This document shows, one piece after another, positions 23,101 through 37,163 of a stretch of DNA of 64,000 nucleotides (position 1 is the stretch's first letter; the number at the start of each line of letters is the position of its first letter). The notes below the pieces were generated by a model. The model worked only from the letters and a program-made list of their open reading frames with translations. It was not told where the DNA came from and did no database searches. A program made the position numbers and the translations under genes. The stretch is from Eretmocerus hayati. Lineage: Eukaryota > Arthropoda > Insecta > Hymenoptera > Aphelinidae. The stretch covers positions 72,034,282 to 72,098,281 of the forward strand of contig CM056741.1 of NCBI GenBank assembly GCA_029851415.1. Direction: 5' to 3'.

Positions 23101-26100
23101 CATTGAAATTCCTGCGACAAAACCGATGCGGGACCCGAATTCCGAATGAATCGAAACAGATCAACAAATCCCAGTGATGCAAACATACATCTCAGGGTAC
23201 TCCATCGAAAGTAAGCGTGAGTTCTCCATAGCCATTTCCCACGGCAATCCACCCTTTCACCATTCTATCCTGCTATAGCGACCATATTCGACTCTATTGA
23301 TAGTTCCGGATCCTTCGGATTAGCCGATGCACATGTCTACACCAGGATCGATCGAGACTCTCCTGTAATTCTTGGCGATGCGATCAACCATTGGTGTAAT
23401 GCATGGGCCACAGGATGTTCACTCAAGGTACCCAACCCTGAACAGGAATTAACCTTTCACTGTTCGATCCTGCTCTCTGGGCCATGTATGATTCAGTGAA
23501 ACTATCCCGAGTCCTTCGGATAAGCCGATGCACATGTCCAATCGACCGATCCACCAGATGCGGTCTCGTACTCCAATTCGCTCTTTTACTGTTCGATTCT
23601 GCTCTCTGAACGATCTTGACCAAGAGAATCATTCAAATTCCTTCGACCAAACCGATGCGGGACCCGAATTCCGAATAAATTGAAACGAATCAACGAATCC
23701 CAGTGGTGCAAACAAACAGCTCAGGGTACTTCATCGAAAGTAAGCTTAAGTTCTCAACAGTCATGTCCCACGGCAATCCACCCTTTTACCATTCTATCCT
23801 GCGAGACCGACCATATTCGACTCTATTAATCGTTCCGGATCCGCCGAAAGAGCCGATGCACATGTCCACCCCAGGATCGATCGAAACTTCCCTGTGGTCT
23901 TCATCGACTCGATCAACCATTCCTGTAATACATGGGCCAGAGGAGGTTTACTCAGAGTGCCCCATACTGAGCAGTGAATCACCCTTTTACTGTTCCATCC
24001 TGCTCTCTGGGCCAAGTTTGATTCAGTGAAACTATTCCGAGTCCTTCGTATGAGCCGATGCACATGTCCAATCGACCGATCCACCAGATGCGGTCTCGTA
24101 CTCCAATTCGCTCTTTTACTGTTCGATTCTGCTCTCTGAACGATCTTGACCAAGAGAATCATTCAAATTCCTTCGACCAAACCGATGCGGGACCCGAATT
24201 CCGAATAAATTGAAACGAATCAACGAATCCCAGTGGTGCAAACAAACAGCTCAGGGTACTTCATCGAAAGTAAGCTTAAGTTCTCAACAGTCATGTCCCA
24301 CGGCAATCCACCCTTTCACCATTCTATCCTGCGAGACCGACCATATTCGACTCTATTAATCGTTCCGGATCCGCCGAAAGAGCCGATGCACATGTCCACC
24401 CCAGGATCGATCGAAACTTCCCTGTGGTCTTCATCGACTCGATCAACCATTCCTGTAATACATGGGCCAGAGGAGGTTTACTCAGAGTGCCCCATACTGA
24501 GCAGTGAATCACCCTTTTACTGTTCCATCCTGCTCTCTGGGCCAAGTTTGATTCAGTAAAACTATTCCGAGTCCTTCGTATGAGCCGAAGCATATGTCCA
24601 ATCGATCGATCCACCAGATGCGGCCCCGTTCTCCAATCCGCTCTTTTACTGTTCGATTCTGCTCTCTGCACGATTTTGACCAAGGAAATCATTCAAATCC
24701 CTTCGACCATACCGATGCGTGACCCGAATTCCGAATAAATTGAAACGAATCAATAAATCCCAGCTCAGGGTACTTCATCGAAAGTAAGCTTGAGTTCTCC
24801 ACAGCCATGTCCCACGGCAATCCGCCCTTTGACCATTCTATCCTGCTATTCCGACCATATTCGACTCTATTAATCGTCCCGGATCCGCCGAATGAGCCGA
24901 TGCACATGTCCATCTCAGGATCGGTCGAAACTCCCCTGTGGTTTTCATCGACTCGATCAACCATTCCTGTAATACATGGGCCAGGGGAGGTTCATCCAGA
25001 GTGCCCCATACTGAGCAGTAAATCACCCTTTTACTGTTCCATCCTGCTCTCTGGGCCAAGTTTGATCCAGTAAAATTATCCCGAGTCCTTTGTATGAGCC
25101 GAAGCCCATGTCCAATCGACCGATCCACCAGATATGGCCCCTCACTCCATCTCGCCATCTCACTGTTCGATTCTGCTCCCTGAACGATCTTGACCGAGAA
25201 AATCATTGAAATTCCTCCGACCAAACCGATGCGGGACCCGAATTCCGAATGAATCGGAACAGATCAACAAATCCCAGTGATGGAAACATACACCTCAGGG
25301 TACTCCATCGAAAGTGAGCGTGAGTTCTCCACAGCCATTTCCCACGGCAATCCGCCCTTTCACCATTCTATCCTGCTATAGCGACCATATTCGACTCCAT
25401 TGATAGTTCCGGATCCTTCGGATTAGCCGATGCACATGTCTACACCAGGATCGATCGAGACTCTCCTGTAATTCTTGTCGATGCGATCAACCATTGGTGC
25501 AATGCATGGGCCACAGGAAGTTCACTCAAGGTACCCAACCCTGAACAGGAATTAACCTTTCACTGTTCGACCCTGCTCTCTGGGCCATGTATGATTCAGT
25601 GAATTTATCCCGAGTCCTTCGGATAAGCCAATGCACATGTCCAATCGACCGATCCACCAGATGCGGCCCCGTACTCCAATTTGCTCTTGTACTGTTCGAT
25701 TCTGCTCTCTGAACGATCTTGACCAAGAGAATCATTCGAATCCCTTCGACCAAACCGATGCGTGACCCGAATTCCGAATAAATTGAAACGAATCCATAAA
25801 TCCCAGCTCAGGGTACTTCATCGAAAGTAAGCTTGAGTTCTCCACAGCCATGTCCCACGGCAATCCGCCCTTTGACCATTCTATCCTGCTATTCCGACCA
25901 TATTCGACTCTATTAATCGTCCCGGATCCGCCGAATGAGCCGATGCACATGTCCACTCGAGGATCGATCGAAACTCCCCTGTAAGTTCCATCGACTCGAT
26001 CAACCATTCCTGTGATACATGGGCCAGGGGAGGTTCACCCAGAGTGCCCCATACTGAGCAGTAAATCACCCTTTTACTGTTCCATCCTGCTCTCTGGGCC

Positions 26101-28615
26101 AAGTTTGATTCAGTAAAACTATCCCGGGTCCTTCGTATGAACCGAAGCACATGTCTAATCGACCTATCCACCAGATGTGGCCCCTCACTCCATCTTGCCC
26201 TCTTACTGTTCGATTCTGCTCTCTGAACGATCTTGACCGAGAAAATCATTGAAATTCCTCCGACAAAACCGATGCGGGACCCGAATTCCGAATGAATCGA
26301 AACAGATCAACAAATCCCAGTGATGCAAACATACATCTCAGGGTACTCCATCGAAAGTAAGCGTGAGTTCTCCATAGCCATTTCCCACGGCAATCCGCCC
26401 TTTCACCATTCTATCCTGCTATAGCGACCATATTCGACTCTATTGATAGTTCCGGATCCTTCGGATTAGCCGATGCACATGTCTACACCAGGATCGATCG
26501 AGACTCTCCTGTAATTCTTGGCGATGCGATCAACCATTGGTGTAATGCATGGGCCACAGGATGTTCACTCAAGGTACCCAACCCTGAACAGGAATTAACC
26601 TTTTACTGTTCGATCCTGCTCTCTGGGCCATGTATGATTCAGTGAAACTGTCCCGGGTTCTTCGGATAAGCCGATGCACATGTCCAATCGACCGATCCAC
26701 CAGATGCGGCCGCGTCCTCCAATTCGCTCTTTTACTGTTCGATTCTGCTCTCTGAACGATCTTGACCGAGAGAATCATTCGGATCCCTTTGACCAAACCG
26801 ATGCGTGACCCGAATTCCGAATAAATTGAAACGAATCAATAAATCCCAGCTCAGGGTACTTCATCGAAAATAAGCTTGAGTTCTCCACAGCAATGTCCCA
26901 CGGCAATCCGCCCTTTGACCATTCTATCCTGCTATTCCGACCATATTCGACTCTATTAATCGTCCCGGATCCGCCGAATGAGCCGATGCACATGTCCATC
27001 TCAGGATCGGTCGAAACTCCCCTGTGGTTTTCATCGACTCGATCAACCATTCCTGTAATACATGGGCCAGGGGAGGTTCATCCAGAGTGCCCCATACTGA
27101 GCAGTAAATCACCCTTTTACTGTTCCATCCTGCTCTCTGGGCCAAGTTTGATCCAGTAAATATATCCCGAGTCCTTCGTATGAGCCGAAGCACATGTCCA
27201 ATCGATCGATCCACCAGATGCGGCCCCGTTCTCCAATTCGCTCTTTTACTGTTCGATTCTGCTATCTGCACGATTTTGACCAAGAAAATCATTCAAATCC
27301 CTTTGACCATACCGATGCGGGACCCGAATTCCGAATAAATTGAAACGAATCAACGAATCCCAGTGGTGCAAACAAACAGCTCAGGGTACTTCATCGAAAG
27401 TAAGCTTAAGTTCTCAACAGTCATGTCCCACGGCAATCCACCCTTTTACCATTCTATCCTGTAAGACCGACCATATTCGACTCTATTAATCGTTCCGGAT
27501 CCGCCGAATGAGCCGATGCACATGTCCACCCCAGGATCGATCGAAACTTCCCTGTGGTTTTCATCGACTCGATCAACCATTCCTGAAATACATGGGCCAG
27601 GGGAGGTTCATCCAGAGTGCCCCATACTGAGCAGTAAATCACCCTCTTACTGTTCCATCCTGCTCTCTGTGCCAAGTTTGATCCAGTAAAATTATCCCGA
27701 GTCCTTCGTATGAGCCGAAGCACATGTCTAATCGATCGATCCACCAGATGCGGCCCCAATCTCCAATTCGCTCTTTTACTGTTCGATTCTGCTCTCTGCA
27801 CGATTTTGACCAAGAAAATCATTCAAATCCCTTCGACCATACCGATGCGGGACCCGAATTCCGAATAAATTCAAACGAATCAACGAATCCCAGTGGTGCA
27901 AACAAACAGCTCAGGGTACTTCATCGAAAGTAAGCTTAAGTTCTCAACAGTCATGTCCCACGGCAATCCACCCTTTTACCATTCTATCCTGCAAGACCGA
28001 CCATATTCGACTCTATTAATCGTTCCGGATCCGCCGAATGAGCCGATGCACATGTCCACCCCAGGATCGATCGAAACTTCCCTGTGGTTTTCATCGACTC
28101 GATCAACCATTCCTGTAATACATGGGCCGGAGGAGGTTCACCCAGAGTGCCCCATACTGAGCAGTGAATCACCCTTTTACTGTTCCACCCTGCTCTCTGG
28201 GCCAAGTTTGATTCAGTAAAACTATTCCGAGTCCTTCGTATGAGCCGAAGCACATGTCCAATCGATCGATCCACCAGATGCGGCCCCGTTCTCCAATTCG
28301 CTCTTCTACTGTTCGATTCTGCTCTCTGCACGATTTTGACCAAGGAAATCATTCAAATCCCTTCGACCATACCGATGCGGGACCCGAATTCCGAATAAAT
28401 TGAAACGAATCCACAAATCCCAGTGATGCAAACATACATCCCAGGGTATTCCATCGAAAAAGAGCGTGAGTTCTCCACAGCCATTCCCCACGGCAATCCG
28501 CCCTCTCACCATTCTTCCCTGCGGCATCGACCTTTTTCGAGTCTATGGATCAATCCGGATCCTTCAGAAGAGCCAATCCACATTTCCTTCCCAGGATCGA
28601 TCAAGACTCTCCTGT
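20187..28615 (+). repeat. B-monomer tract, about sixteen monomers
   Basis: 8.4 kb without P elements. It includes three copies of a 1,059-bp dimer (phase landmarks at 20617, 21676, 22735) and a pair of near-identical monomers at 23703 and 24233. This looks like the most recently homogenised B-only part. Confidence 0.85.
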
Positions 28616-29365
28616 GAGGTAGTTGGATTACCCCCGAAAAAACACTCCCGGCGCGAGATAGAGGGCTAAACTCTGTACAACTCGATGTTTGTGGGTTCAA
28701 ACAGTAGACGATACCTTCAATAATCGATACTAACATAATATATTAATTGAGATTTGGGGCGCGGTATGGATGAACTATGAAACATGCATTTTTCCACGTT
28801 CATCTCGCTTTTTCCACGATAACCCGGAAAATATCAACTTTTTGGAAAAATTTGTAGAATAACTTTTCGTAGATCTCTGGAAGATCCACAGAATTGATCT
28901 GATTACTTTTCCTCGCAAACTGCAAATCTTCCGAGTAATTGCTTATCAAAGTCGGATTCGAATTTATTTGAACAAATTCGCTCAAATTCCTCATAACGGG
29001 GTCAAACAATTTTTCTGATTGATCAAATTCGATCTTGACTTTGATGAGGAATAACTCGAAAGGGTTGCAGCTTGCAAGGGAAAATGTCTGCAACAACGTT
29101 GTAGATCTTTCAGAGATCTACAGAAAGTTATTCCACGAATTTTTTCAGAGTATTGATATTTTCCGACTTATTGTGGAGAAACCGAGATGAAGGTCAACAC
29201 ATGCATGTTTTTATAGTTCATTCATACCGCGCCCTGATATTTAAACATCGATTCTTGTTAATATCGATTATTGAAGGTATCATCTACCATTTGAGCCCAC
29301 AATTGTCGTGTTGTACTGAGTTTAGCCACTTAGTGATGGAATTTCGGGGGTAATTCGACTATCGA
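28616..29365. mobile_element. P element copy 6 (short form)
   Basis: Resembles copies 1 and 3. The first base of the left end is changed (GAGG instead of TAGG). One B monomer (532 bp) precedes copy 7, the same pair arrangement as copies 1-2 and 3-4. Confidence 0.8.
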
Positions 29366-29897
29366 TGTAGTTCTCGTCGACTCGATCAACCGTTCCTGTA
29401 TTGCATGAGCAGAGGAGCTTAACCCAAGGTCCCCGATCCTGTACAGAAATTCGTCCTTCCACTGTTCCATCTTGCTCTCTGAGCCATGTTTGATTCCGTT
29501 GAACTATCCCGAGTTTTTCGGATAAGCCGATGCACATGCCCAATCGACCGATCCACCAGATGCGGCCCCGTATTCCACTTCGCTCTTTCACTGTTCGATT
29601 CTGCTCTCTAATCGATCTTGACCAAGAGCATCTTCCAAATCCCTCAGACCAAACCGATGCGTGACCCGAAATCCGAATGAGGCGGAACAAATCGACGGAT
29701 CCCAGTGATGCAAACATACATCCCAGGGTACTCCATCGAAAGTGAGCTTGAGTTCTCCACAGCCATTTCCCACGGCAATCCGCCCTCTCACCATTCTTTC
29801 CTGCGGCATCGACCTTTTTCGAGTCTATGGATCAATCCGGATCCTTCAGAAGAGCCGATGCTCTTTTCCTTTCCAGGATCGATCAGGACTCTCCTGT

Positions 29898-30644
29898 TAG
29901 GTAGTTGGATTACCCCCGAAAAAACACTCCCGGCGCGAGATAGTGGCTGAACTCATTACAACACGATGTTTGTGGGTTCAAACGGTAGACGATACCTTCA
30001 GTAATCGATACTAACAAAATATAACAATTGAGATTTGGGGCAGGGTATAGATAAACTATGAAACATGCATTTTTTTACCTTTCTCTCGCTTTTTCCTCGA
30101 TAACCCGGAAAATATCAATTTTTTGGAAAAATTTGTAGAATAACTTCTTGTAGATTCCTGGAAGATCCACAAAATTGATCTGGACACTTTTCCCCGCAAA
30201 CTGAAACTCTTCCGAGTAATTGCCCATCGAAGTCGGATTCGAATTTATTTGAACTAATTCGCTAAAATTTCTTATAACGGGATCAAACAATTTCTCTGAT
30301 TAAACAAATTCGATCTTGACTTTGATGAGGAATAACTCGAAAGGGTTGTAGCTTGCATGGGAAAACGTCTACAACAACGTTGTAGATCTTTCAGAGATCT
30401 ACAAAAAGTTATCCCACGAATTTTTTCAGAGAATTGATATTTCGACTTATTGTGGGAAAACCGAGATGAAGGTCAACACATGCATGTTTTCATAGTTCAT
30501 TCATACCGCGTTCTGATATTTGAACATCGATTCTTGTTAATACCGCTTATTGAAGTTATCACCTACCATTTGAGCCCACAAGCGTCGTGTTGTACTGAGT
30601 TTAGCCATTTAGTGATGGAATTTCGGGGGTAATTCAACTATCGA
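29898..30644. mobile_element. P element copy 7 (short form)
   Basis: Resembles copies 2, 4 and 5. TGT precedes TAGG at the left end. Confidence 0.8.
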
Positions 30645-33600
30645 TGAAATTCTCGTCGACTCGATCAACCGCTCCTGTACTGCATGAGCAGAAGAGCTTA
30701 ACCCAAGGTACCCCATCCTGTACAGAAACTCACCCTTTTACTGTTCCATCTTGCTCTCTGGACCATGTTTGATTTCGCTGAACTGTCCCGGGTTCTTCGG
30801 ATAAGCCGATGCACATGTCCAATCGACCGATCCACCAGATGCGGCCCCGTACTCCAATTCGCTCTTTTACTGTTCGATTCTGCTCTCTGAACGATCTTGA
30901 CCAAGAGAATCATTCAAATTCCTTCGACCAAACCGATGCGGGACCCGAATTCCGAATAAATTGAAACGAAGCAACAAATCCAAGTGATGCAAACAAACAG
31001 CTCAGGGTACTTCATCGAAAGTAAGCTTGAGTTCTCCACAGCTATGTCCTACGGCAATCCGCCCTTTTACCATTCTGTCCTGCTATATCGACCATATTCG
31101 ACTCTATGAATCGTTCCGGATCCGCCGAATGAGCCGATGCACATGTCCACCCGAGGATCGATCGAGACTGCCCTGTGGTTTTCATCGACTCGATCAACCA
31201 TTCCTGTAATACATGGGCCAGGAAAGGTTCACCCAGAGTGCCCCATACTGAGCAGTAAATCACCCTTTTACTGTTCCATCCTGCTCTCTGGGCCAAGTTT
31301 GATTCAGTAAAACTATCCCGAGTCCTTCGTATGAACCGGAGCACATGTCTAATCGACCTATCCACCAGATGTGGCCCCTCACTCCATCTCGCCCTCTTAT
31401 TGTTCGATTCTGCTCCCTGAACGATCTTGACCCAGAGAATCATTGAAATTCCTCCGACCAAACCGATGCGGGACCCGAATTCCGAATGAATCGGAACAGA
31501 TCAACAAATCCCAGTGATGGAAACATACATCTCAGGGTACTCTATCGAAAGTAAGCGTGAGTTCTCCACAGCCATTTCCCACGGCAATCCGCCCTTCCAT
31601 CATTCTATCCTGCTATAGCGACCATATTCGACTCTATTGATAGTTCGGGATCCTTCGGATTAGCCGATGCACATGTCTACACCAGGATCGATCGAGACTC
31701 TCCTGTAATTCTTGTCGATGCGATCAACCATTGGTGTAATGCATGGGCCACAGGATGTTCACTCAAGGTACCCAACCCTGAACAGGAATTAACCTGTTAC
31801 TGTTCGATCCTGCTCTCTGGGCCATGTATGATTCAGTGAAACTGTCCCGGGTTCTTCGGATAAGCCGATGCACATGTCCAATCGACCGATCCACCAGATG
31901 CAGCCCCGTACTCCAATTCGCTCTTTTACTGTTCGATTCTGCTCTCTGAACGATCTTGACCAAGAGAATCATTCAAATTCCTTCGACCAAACCGATGCGG
32001 GACCCGAATTCCGAATGAATTGAAACGAAGCAACAAATCCAAGTGATGCAAACAAACAGCTCAGGGTACTTCATCGAAAGTGAGCTTGAGTTCTCCACAG
32101 CCATGTCCTACGGCAATCCGCCCTTTTACCATTCTATCCTGCTATAGCGACCATATTCGACTCAATTGATAGTTCGGGATCCTTCGGATTAGCCGATGCA
32201 CATGTCTACACCAGGATCGATTGAGACTCTCCTGTAATTCTTGTCGATGCGATCAACCATTGGTGTAATGCATGGGCCACAGGATGTTCACTCAAGGTAC
32301 CCAACCCTGAACAGGAATTAACCTTTTACTGTTCGATCCTGCTCTCTGGGCCATGTATGATTCAGTGAAACTGTCCCGGGTTCTTCGGATAAGCCGATGC
32401 ACATGTCCAATCGACCGATCCACCAGATGCGGCCCCGTACTCCAATTCGCTCTTTTACTGTTCGATTCTGCTCTCTGAACGATCTTGACCGAGAGAATCA
32501 TTCGAATCCCTTCGACCGAACCGATGCGTGACCCGAATTCCGAATAAATTGAAACGAATCAATAAATCCCAGCTCAGGGTACTTCATCGAGAGTCAGCTT
32601 GAGTTCTCCACAGCCATGTCCCACGGCAATCCGCCCTTTGACCATTCTATCCTGCTATTCCGACCATATTCGACTCTATTAATCGTCCCGGATCCGCCGA
32701 ATGAGCCGATGCACATGTCCATCTCAGGATCGGTCGAAGCTCCCCTGTGGTTTTCATCGACTCGATCACCCATTCCTGTAATACATGGGCCAGGGGAGGT
32801 TCATCCAGAGTGCCCCATACTGAGCAGTAAATCACCCTTTTACTGTTCCATCCTGCTCTCTGGGCCAAGTTTGATCCAGTAAAATTATCCCGAGTCCTTC
32901 GTATGAGCCGAAGCCCATGTCCAATCGACCGATCCACCAGATGTGGCCCCTCACTCCATCTCGCCATCTCACTGTTCGATTCTGCTCCCTGAACGATCTT
33001 GACCGAGAAAATCATTGAAATTCCTCCGACCAAACCGATGCGGGACCCGAATTCCGAATGAATCGGAACAGCTCAACAAATCCCAGTGATGGAAACATAC
33101 ACCTCAGGGTACTCCATCGACAGTAAGCGTGAGTTCTCCACAGCCATTCCCCACGGCAATCCGCCCTTTCACCATTCTATCCTGCTATAGCGACCATATT
33201 CGACTCTATTGATAGTTCGGGATCCTTCGGATTAGCCGATGCACATGTCTACACCAGGATCGATCGAGACTCTCCTGTAATTCTTGTCGATGCGATCAAC
33301 CATTGGTGTAATGCATGGGCCACAGGATGTTCACTCAAGGTACCCAACCCTGAACAGGAATTAACCTTTTACTGTTCGATCCTGCTCTCTGGGCCATGTA
33401 TGATCCAGTGAAACTGTCCCGGGTTCTTCGGATAAGCCGATGCACATGTCCAATCGACCGATCCACCAGATGCGGCCCCGTACTCCAATTCGCTCTTTTA
33501 CTGTTCGATTCTGCTCTCTGAACGATCTTGACCGAGAGAATCATTCGAATCCCTTCGACCGAACCGATGCGTGACCCGAATTCCGAATAAATTGAAACGA

Positions 33601-34330
33601 ATCAATAAATCCCAGCTCAGGGTACTTCATCGAAAGTAAGCTTGAGTTCTCCACAGCCATGTCCCACGGCAATCCGCCCTTTGACCATTCTATCCTGCTA
33701 TTCCGACCATATTCGACTCTATTAATCGTCCCGGATCCGCCGAATGAGCCGATGCACATGTCCATCTCAGGATCGGTCGAAGCTCCCCTGTGGTTTTCAT
33801 CGACTCGATCACCCATTCTTGTAATACATGGGCCAGGGGAGGTTCACCCAGAGTGCCCCATACTGACCAGTGAATCACCCTTTTACTGTTCCATCCTGCT
33901 CTCTGGGCCAAGTTTGATTCAGTAAAACTATTCCGAGTCCTTCGTATGAGCCGAAGCACATGTCCAATCGATCGATCCGCCAGATGCGGCCCCGTTCTCC
34001 AATTCGCTCTTTTACTGTTCGATTCTGCTCTCTGCACGATTTTGACCAAGGAAATCATTCAAATCCCTTCGACCATACCGATGCGGGACCCGAATTCCGA
34101 ATAAATTGAAACGAATCCACAAATCCCAGTGATGCAAACATACATCCCAGGGTATTCCATCGAAAGTGAGCGTGAGTTCTCCACAGCCAGCCATTCCCCA
34201 CGGCAATCCGCCCTCTCACCATTCTTCCCTGCGGCATCGACCATTTTCGAGTCTATGGATCAATCTGGATCCTTCAGAAGAGCCGATGCACATGTCTCCC
34301 CCAGGATCGATCAAGACTCTCCTGTTATGT
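30645..34330 (+). repeat. B-monomer tract, seven monomers
   Basis: 3,686 bp between P copies 7 and 8, close to seven monomers, again including short variants lacking the 16-base segment. The last few bases carry an extra TATGT before the P end. Confidence 0.85.
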
Positions 34331-35078
34331 TAGGTAGTTGAATTACCCCCGAAAGAACACTCCCGGCGCGAGAAAATGGCTAAACTCTGTACAACACGAT
34401 GTTTGTGGGTTCAAACGGTAGACGATACCTTCAATAATCGATACTAACATAATATAACAATTGGGATGTGGGGCGCGGTGTGGATAAACTATGAAACATG
34501 CATTTTTTTACTTTCCTCTCGCTTTTTCCACGATAACTCGGAAAATATCAATTTTTTGGAATACTTTGTAGAATAACTTCTTGTAGATTTCTGGAAGATT
34601 CACAGAATTGATCGGACCACCTCTCCTCGCAAACTGCAACTCTCCCGAGTAATTGTTCACCCAAGTCGGAATCGAATTTATTTGAACAAATTCGCTCAAA
34701 TTTTTCATAATGGGGTCAAACAATTTTCCTGATTAAACAAATTCGATCTTGACTTTGATGAGGGATAACTCGAAAGGGTTGCAGCTTGCGAGGGAAAATG
34801 TCTGCATTAACGTTGTAGATCTTTCAGAGATCTACAAGAAATATCCCACGAATTTTCTTAGAGAATTGATATTTTCCGAGTTATTGTTGAAAAACCGAGA
34901 TGAAGGTTAACACATGCATGTTTCCATAGTTCATTCATACCGCGCTCTGATATTTAAACATCGATTCGTGTTAATATCGATTATTGGAGGTATCACCTAC
35001 CATTTGAGCCCACAAGCGTCGTGTTGTACTGAGTTTAGCCACTTAGTGATGGAATTTCGGGGGTAATTCAACTATCTA
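34331..35078. mobile_element. P element copy 8 (short form, best-preserved ends)
   Basis: Left end TAGGTAGTTGAATTACCCCC and right end reading TAGATAGTTGAATTACCCCC on the complement: 24 bp with one mismatch. TGT flanks both sides, and an uninterrupted B monomer has a single TGT at this site. An extra TATGT lies just outside the left end. Confidence 0.85.
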
Positions 35079-36130
35079 TGTAATTCTCGTCGACTCGATC
35101 AACCGCTCCTGTACTGCATGAGCAGGAGAGCTCAACCCAAGGTACCCCATCATGTTAACGAACTCACCCTTTTACTGTTCCATCTTGCTCTCTGGGCCAT
35201 GTTTGATTCCGCTCAACTGTCCCGGGTTTTTCGGATAAGCCGATGCACATGTCCAATCGACCGATCCACCAGATGCGGCCCCGTACTCCAATTCGCTCTT
35301 TTACTGTTCGATTCTGCTCTCTGAACGATCTTGACCAAGAGAATCATCCAAATCCCTTCGACCAAACCGATGCGGGTCCCGAATTCCGAATAAATTGAAA
35401 CGAATCAACAAATCCAAGTGATGCAAACAAACAGCTCAGGGTACTTTATCGAAAGTAAGCTTGAGTTCTCCACAGCCATGTCCCACGGCAATCCGCCCTT
35501 TTACCATTCTATCCTGCTATATCGACCATATTCGACTCTATTAATCGTTCCGGATCCGCCGAATGAGCCGATGCACATGTCCACCCGAGGATCGATCGAG
35601 ACTCCCCTGTGGTTTTCATCGACTCGATCAACCCTTCCTGTAATACATGGGCCAGAGGAGGTTCACCCAGAGTGCCCCATACTGAGCAGTGAATCACCCT
35701 TTTACTGTTCCATCCTGCTCTCTGGGCCAAGTTCGATACAGTAAAACTATCCCGAGTCCTTCGTATGAGCCGAAGCACATGTCCAATCGACCGATCCTCC
35801 AAATGTGGCCCCTCACTCCATCTCGCCCTCTTACTGTTCGATTCTGCTCTCTGAACGATCTTGACCGAGAGAATCATCCAAATTCCTCCGACCAAGCCGA
35901 TGCGGCACCCGAATTCCCAACAAATCAACAAATCCCAGTGATGCAAATATACATCTCAGGGTACTCCATCGAAAGTGAGCGTGAGATCTCCACAGCCATT
36001 TCCCACGGCAATCCGCCCTCTCACCATCCTTTCCTGCGGCTTCGACCATTTTTGAGTCCATGGATCATCCTGTTCCCTTCAGAAGATCCGATGCACTTGT
36101 CCTTCCCAGGATCGATCGAGACTCTCCTGT

Positions 36131-37163
36131 TAGGTAGTTGAATTACCCCCGAAAAGACACTCCTGGCGCGAGAAAGTGGCTAAACTCTGTACAACACGAT
36201 GTTTGTGGGTTCAAACGGTAGACGATACCTTCAATAATCGATACTAACATAATATAATGTTTAAAAATTTGGGCGCGGTATTAAGAAACTATGAAACATG
36301 CAATTTTTTGACCTTTCTCTCGGTTTCGCCATGATTAGTCGGAGAATATCAATTTTCGGAAAAATTCGTAGAATAACTTTTTGTCGATCTCTGAAAGATC
36401 TACAAAATTGATCTGAACACTTTTCCTCGCAAACTGCAAACCTTCCGAATTCTTCCTCATCAAAGTCTGGATCGAATTTGTTTATTTGTTTGAACAAATT
36501 TGCTGAAATTGTTCATAACGGGCTCAAATTATTCAACTGAGATAATTTTGTGTAATCGGAGCCAAAAAAATCCCCAGAAATTTTTTCCTAACCTGATCGT
36601 TTTCGAGTGATGGGAATGGCCAATTCCGCATCTCATCCTCAATGCGGTGCTCTCATAAATGTTCCTAGGGCTGCAAGTCAAGGAATTGGCCATTCCCATT
36701 ACTCGAAAACGATCAAGTTTGGGGAAAAAGTACCTAGAGATTTTCTTTTCACCCAATTCACTGAATTATCTTATATGAATAGTTTAAGCCCGTTATGAAC
36801 CATTCCAGCCACTTTGATTGAACAAATTCGATCTTGACTTTGATGATGAACAACTCGGAAGGGTTGCAGTTTGTGAGGAGAAGTGTTTCTAGGAATTTTG
36901 TAGATCTTCAGAGATCTACAAAAAACTATTCTACGAATTTTTCCAGAGAATTGATATTTCCCAACTCATATTGGAAAAAGCGAGAAAAAGGTCAACACAT
37001 GCATGTTTTCATAGTTCATTCATACCGCGCTCTGAGATTTGAACATCGATTCTTGTTAATATCGATTATTGAAGGTATCACCTACCATTTGAGCCCACAA
37101 GCGTCGTGTTGTACTGAGTTTAGCCACTTAGTGATGGAATTTCGGGGGTAATTCAACTATCTA
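36131..37163. mobile_element. P element copy 9 (long form)
   Basis: 1,033 bp. Same ends and phase as the short form but with an extra central block of about 285 bp. That block is itself an inverted repeat (arms share GATCGTTTTCGAGT and GGAATGGCCAATTCC, near 36595-36640 and 36680-36715), so the element is palindromic from end to end. A single TGT lies on each side. Confidence 0.85.

Noticed and set aside
35418..35744. Recurrent 108-codon plus-strand frame in B monomers, and matching 122-183-codon minus-strand frames
   Set aside because: They occur on both strands of the same sequence and vary in length with chance stops between monomers. They have no start context or family motif and are best explained by low stop density in the repeat.
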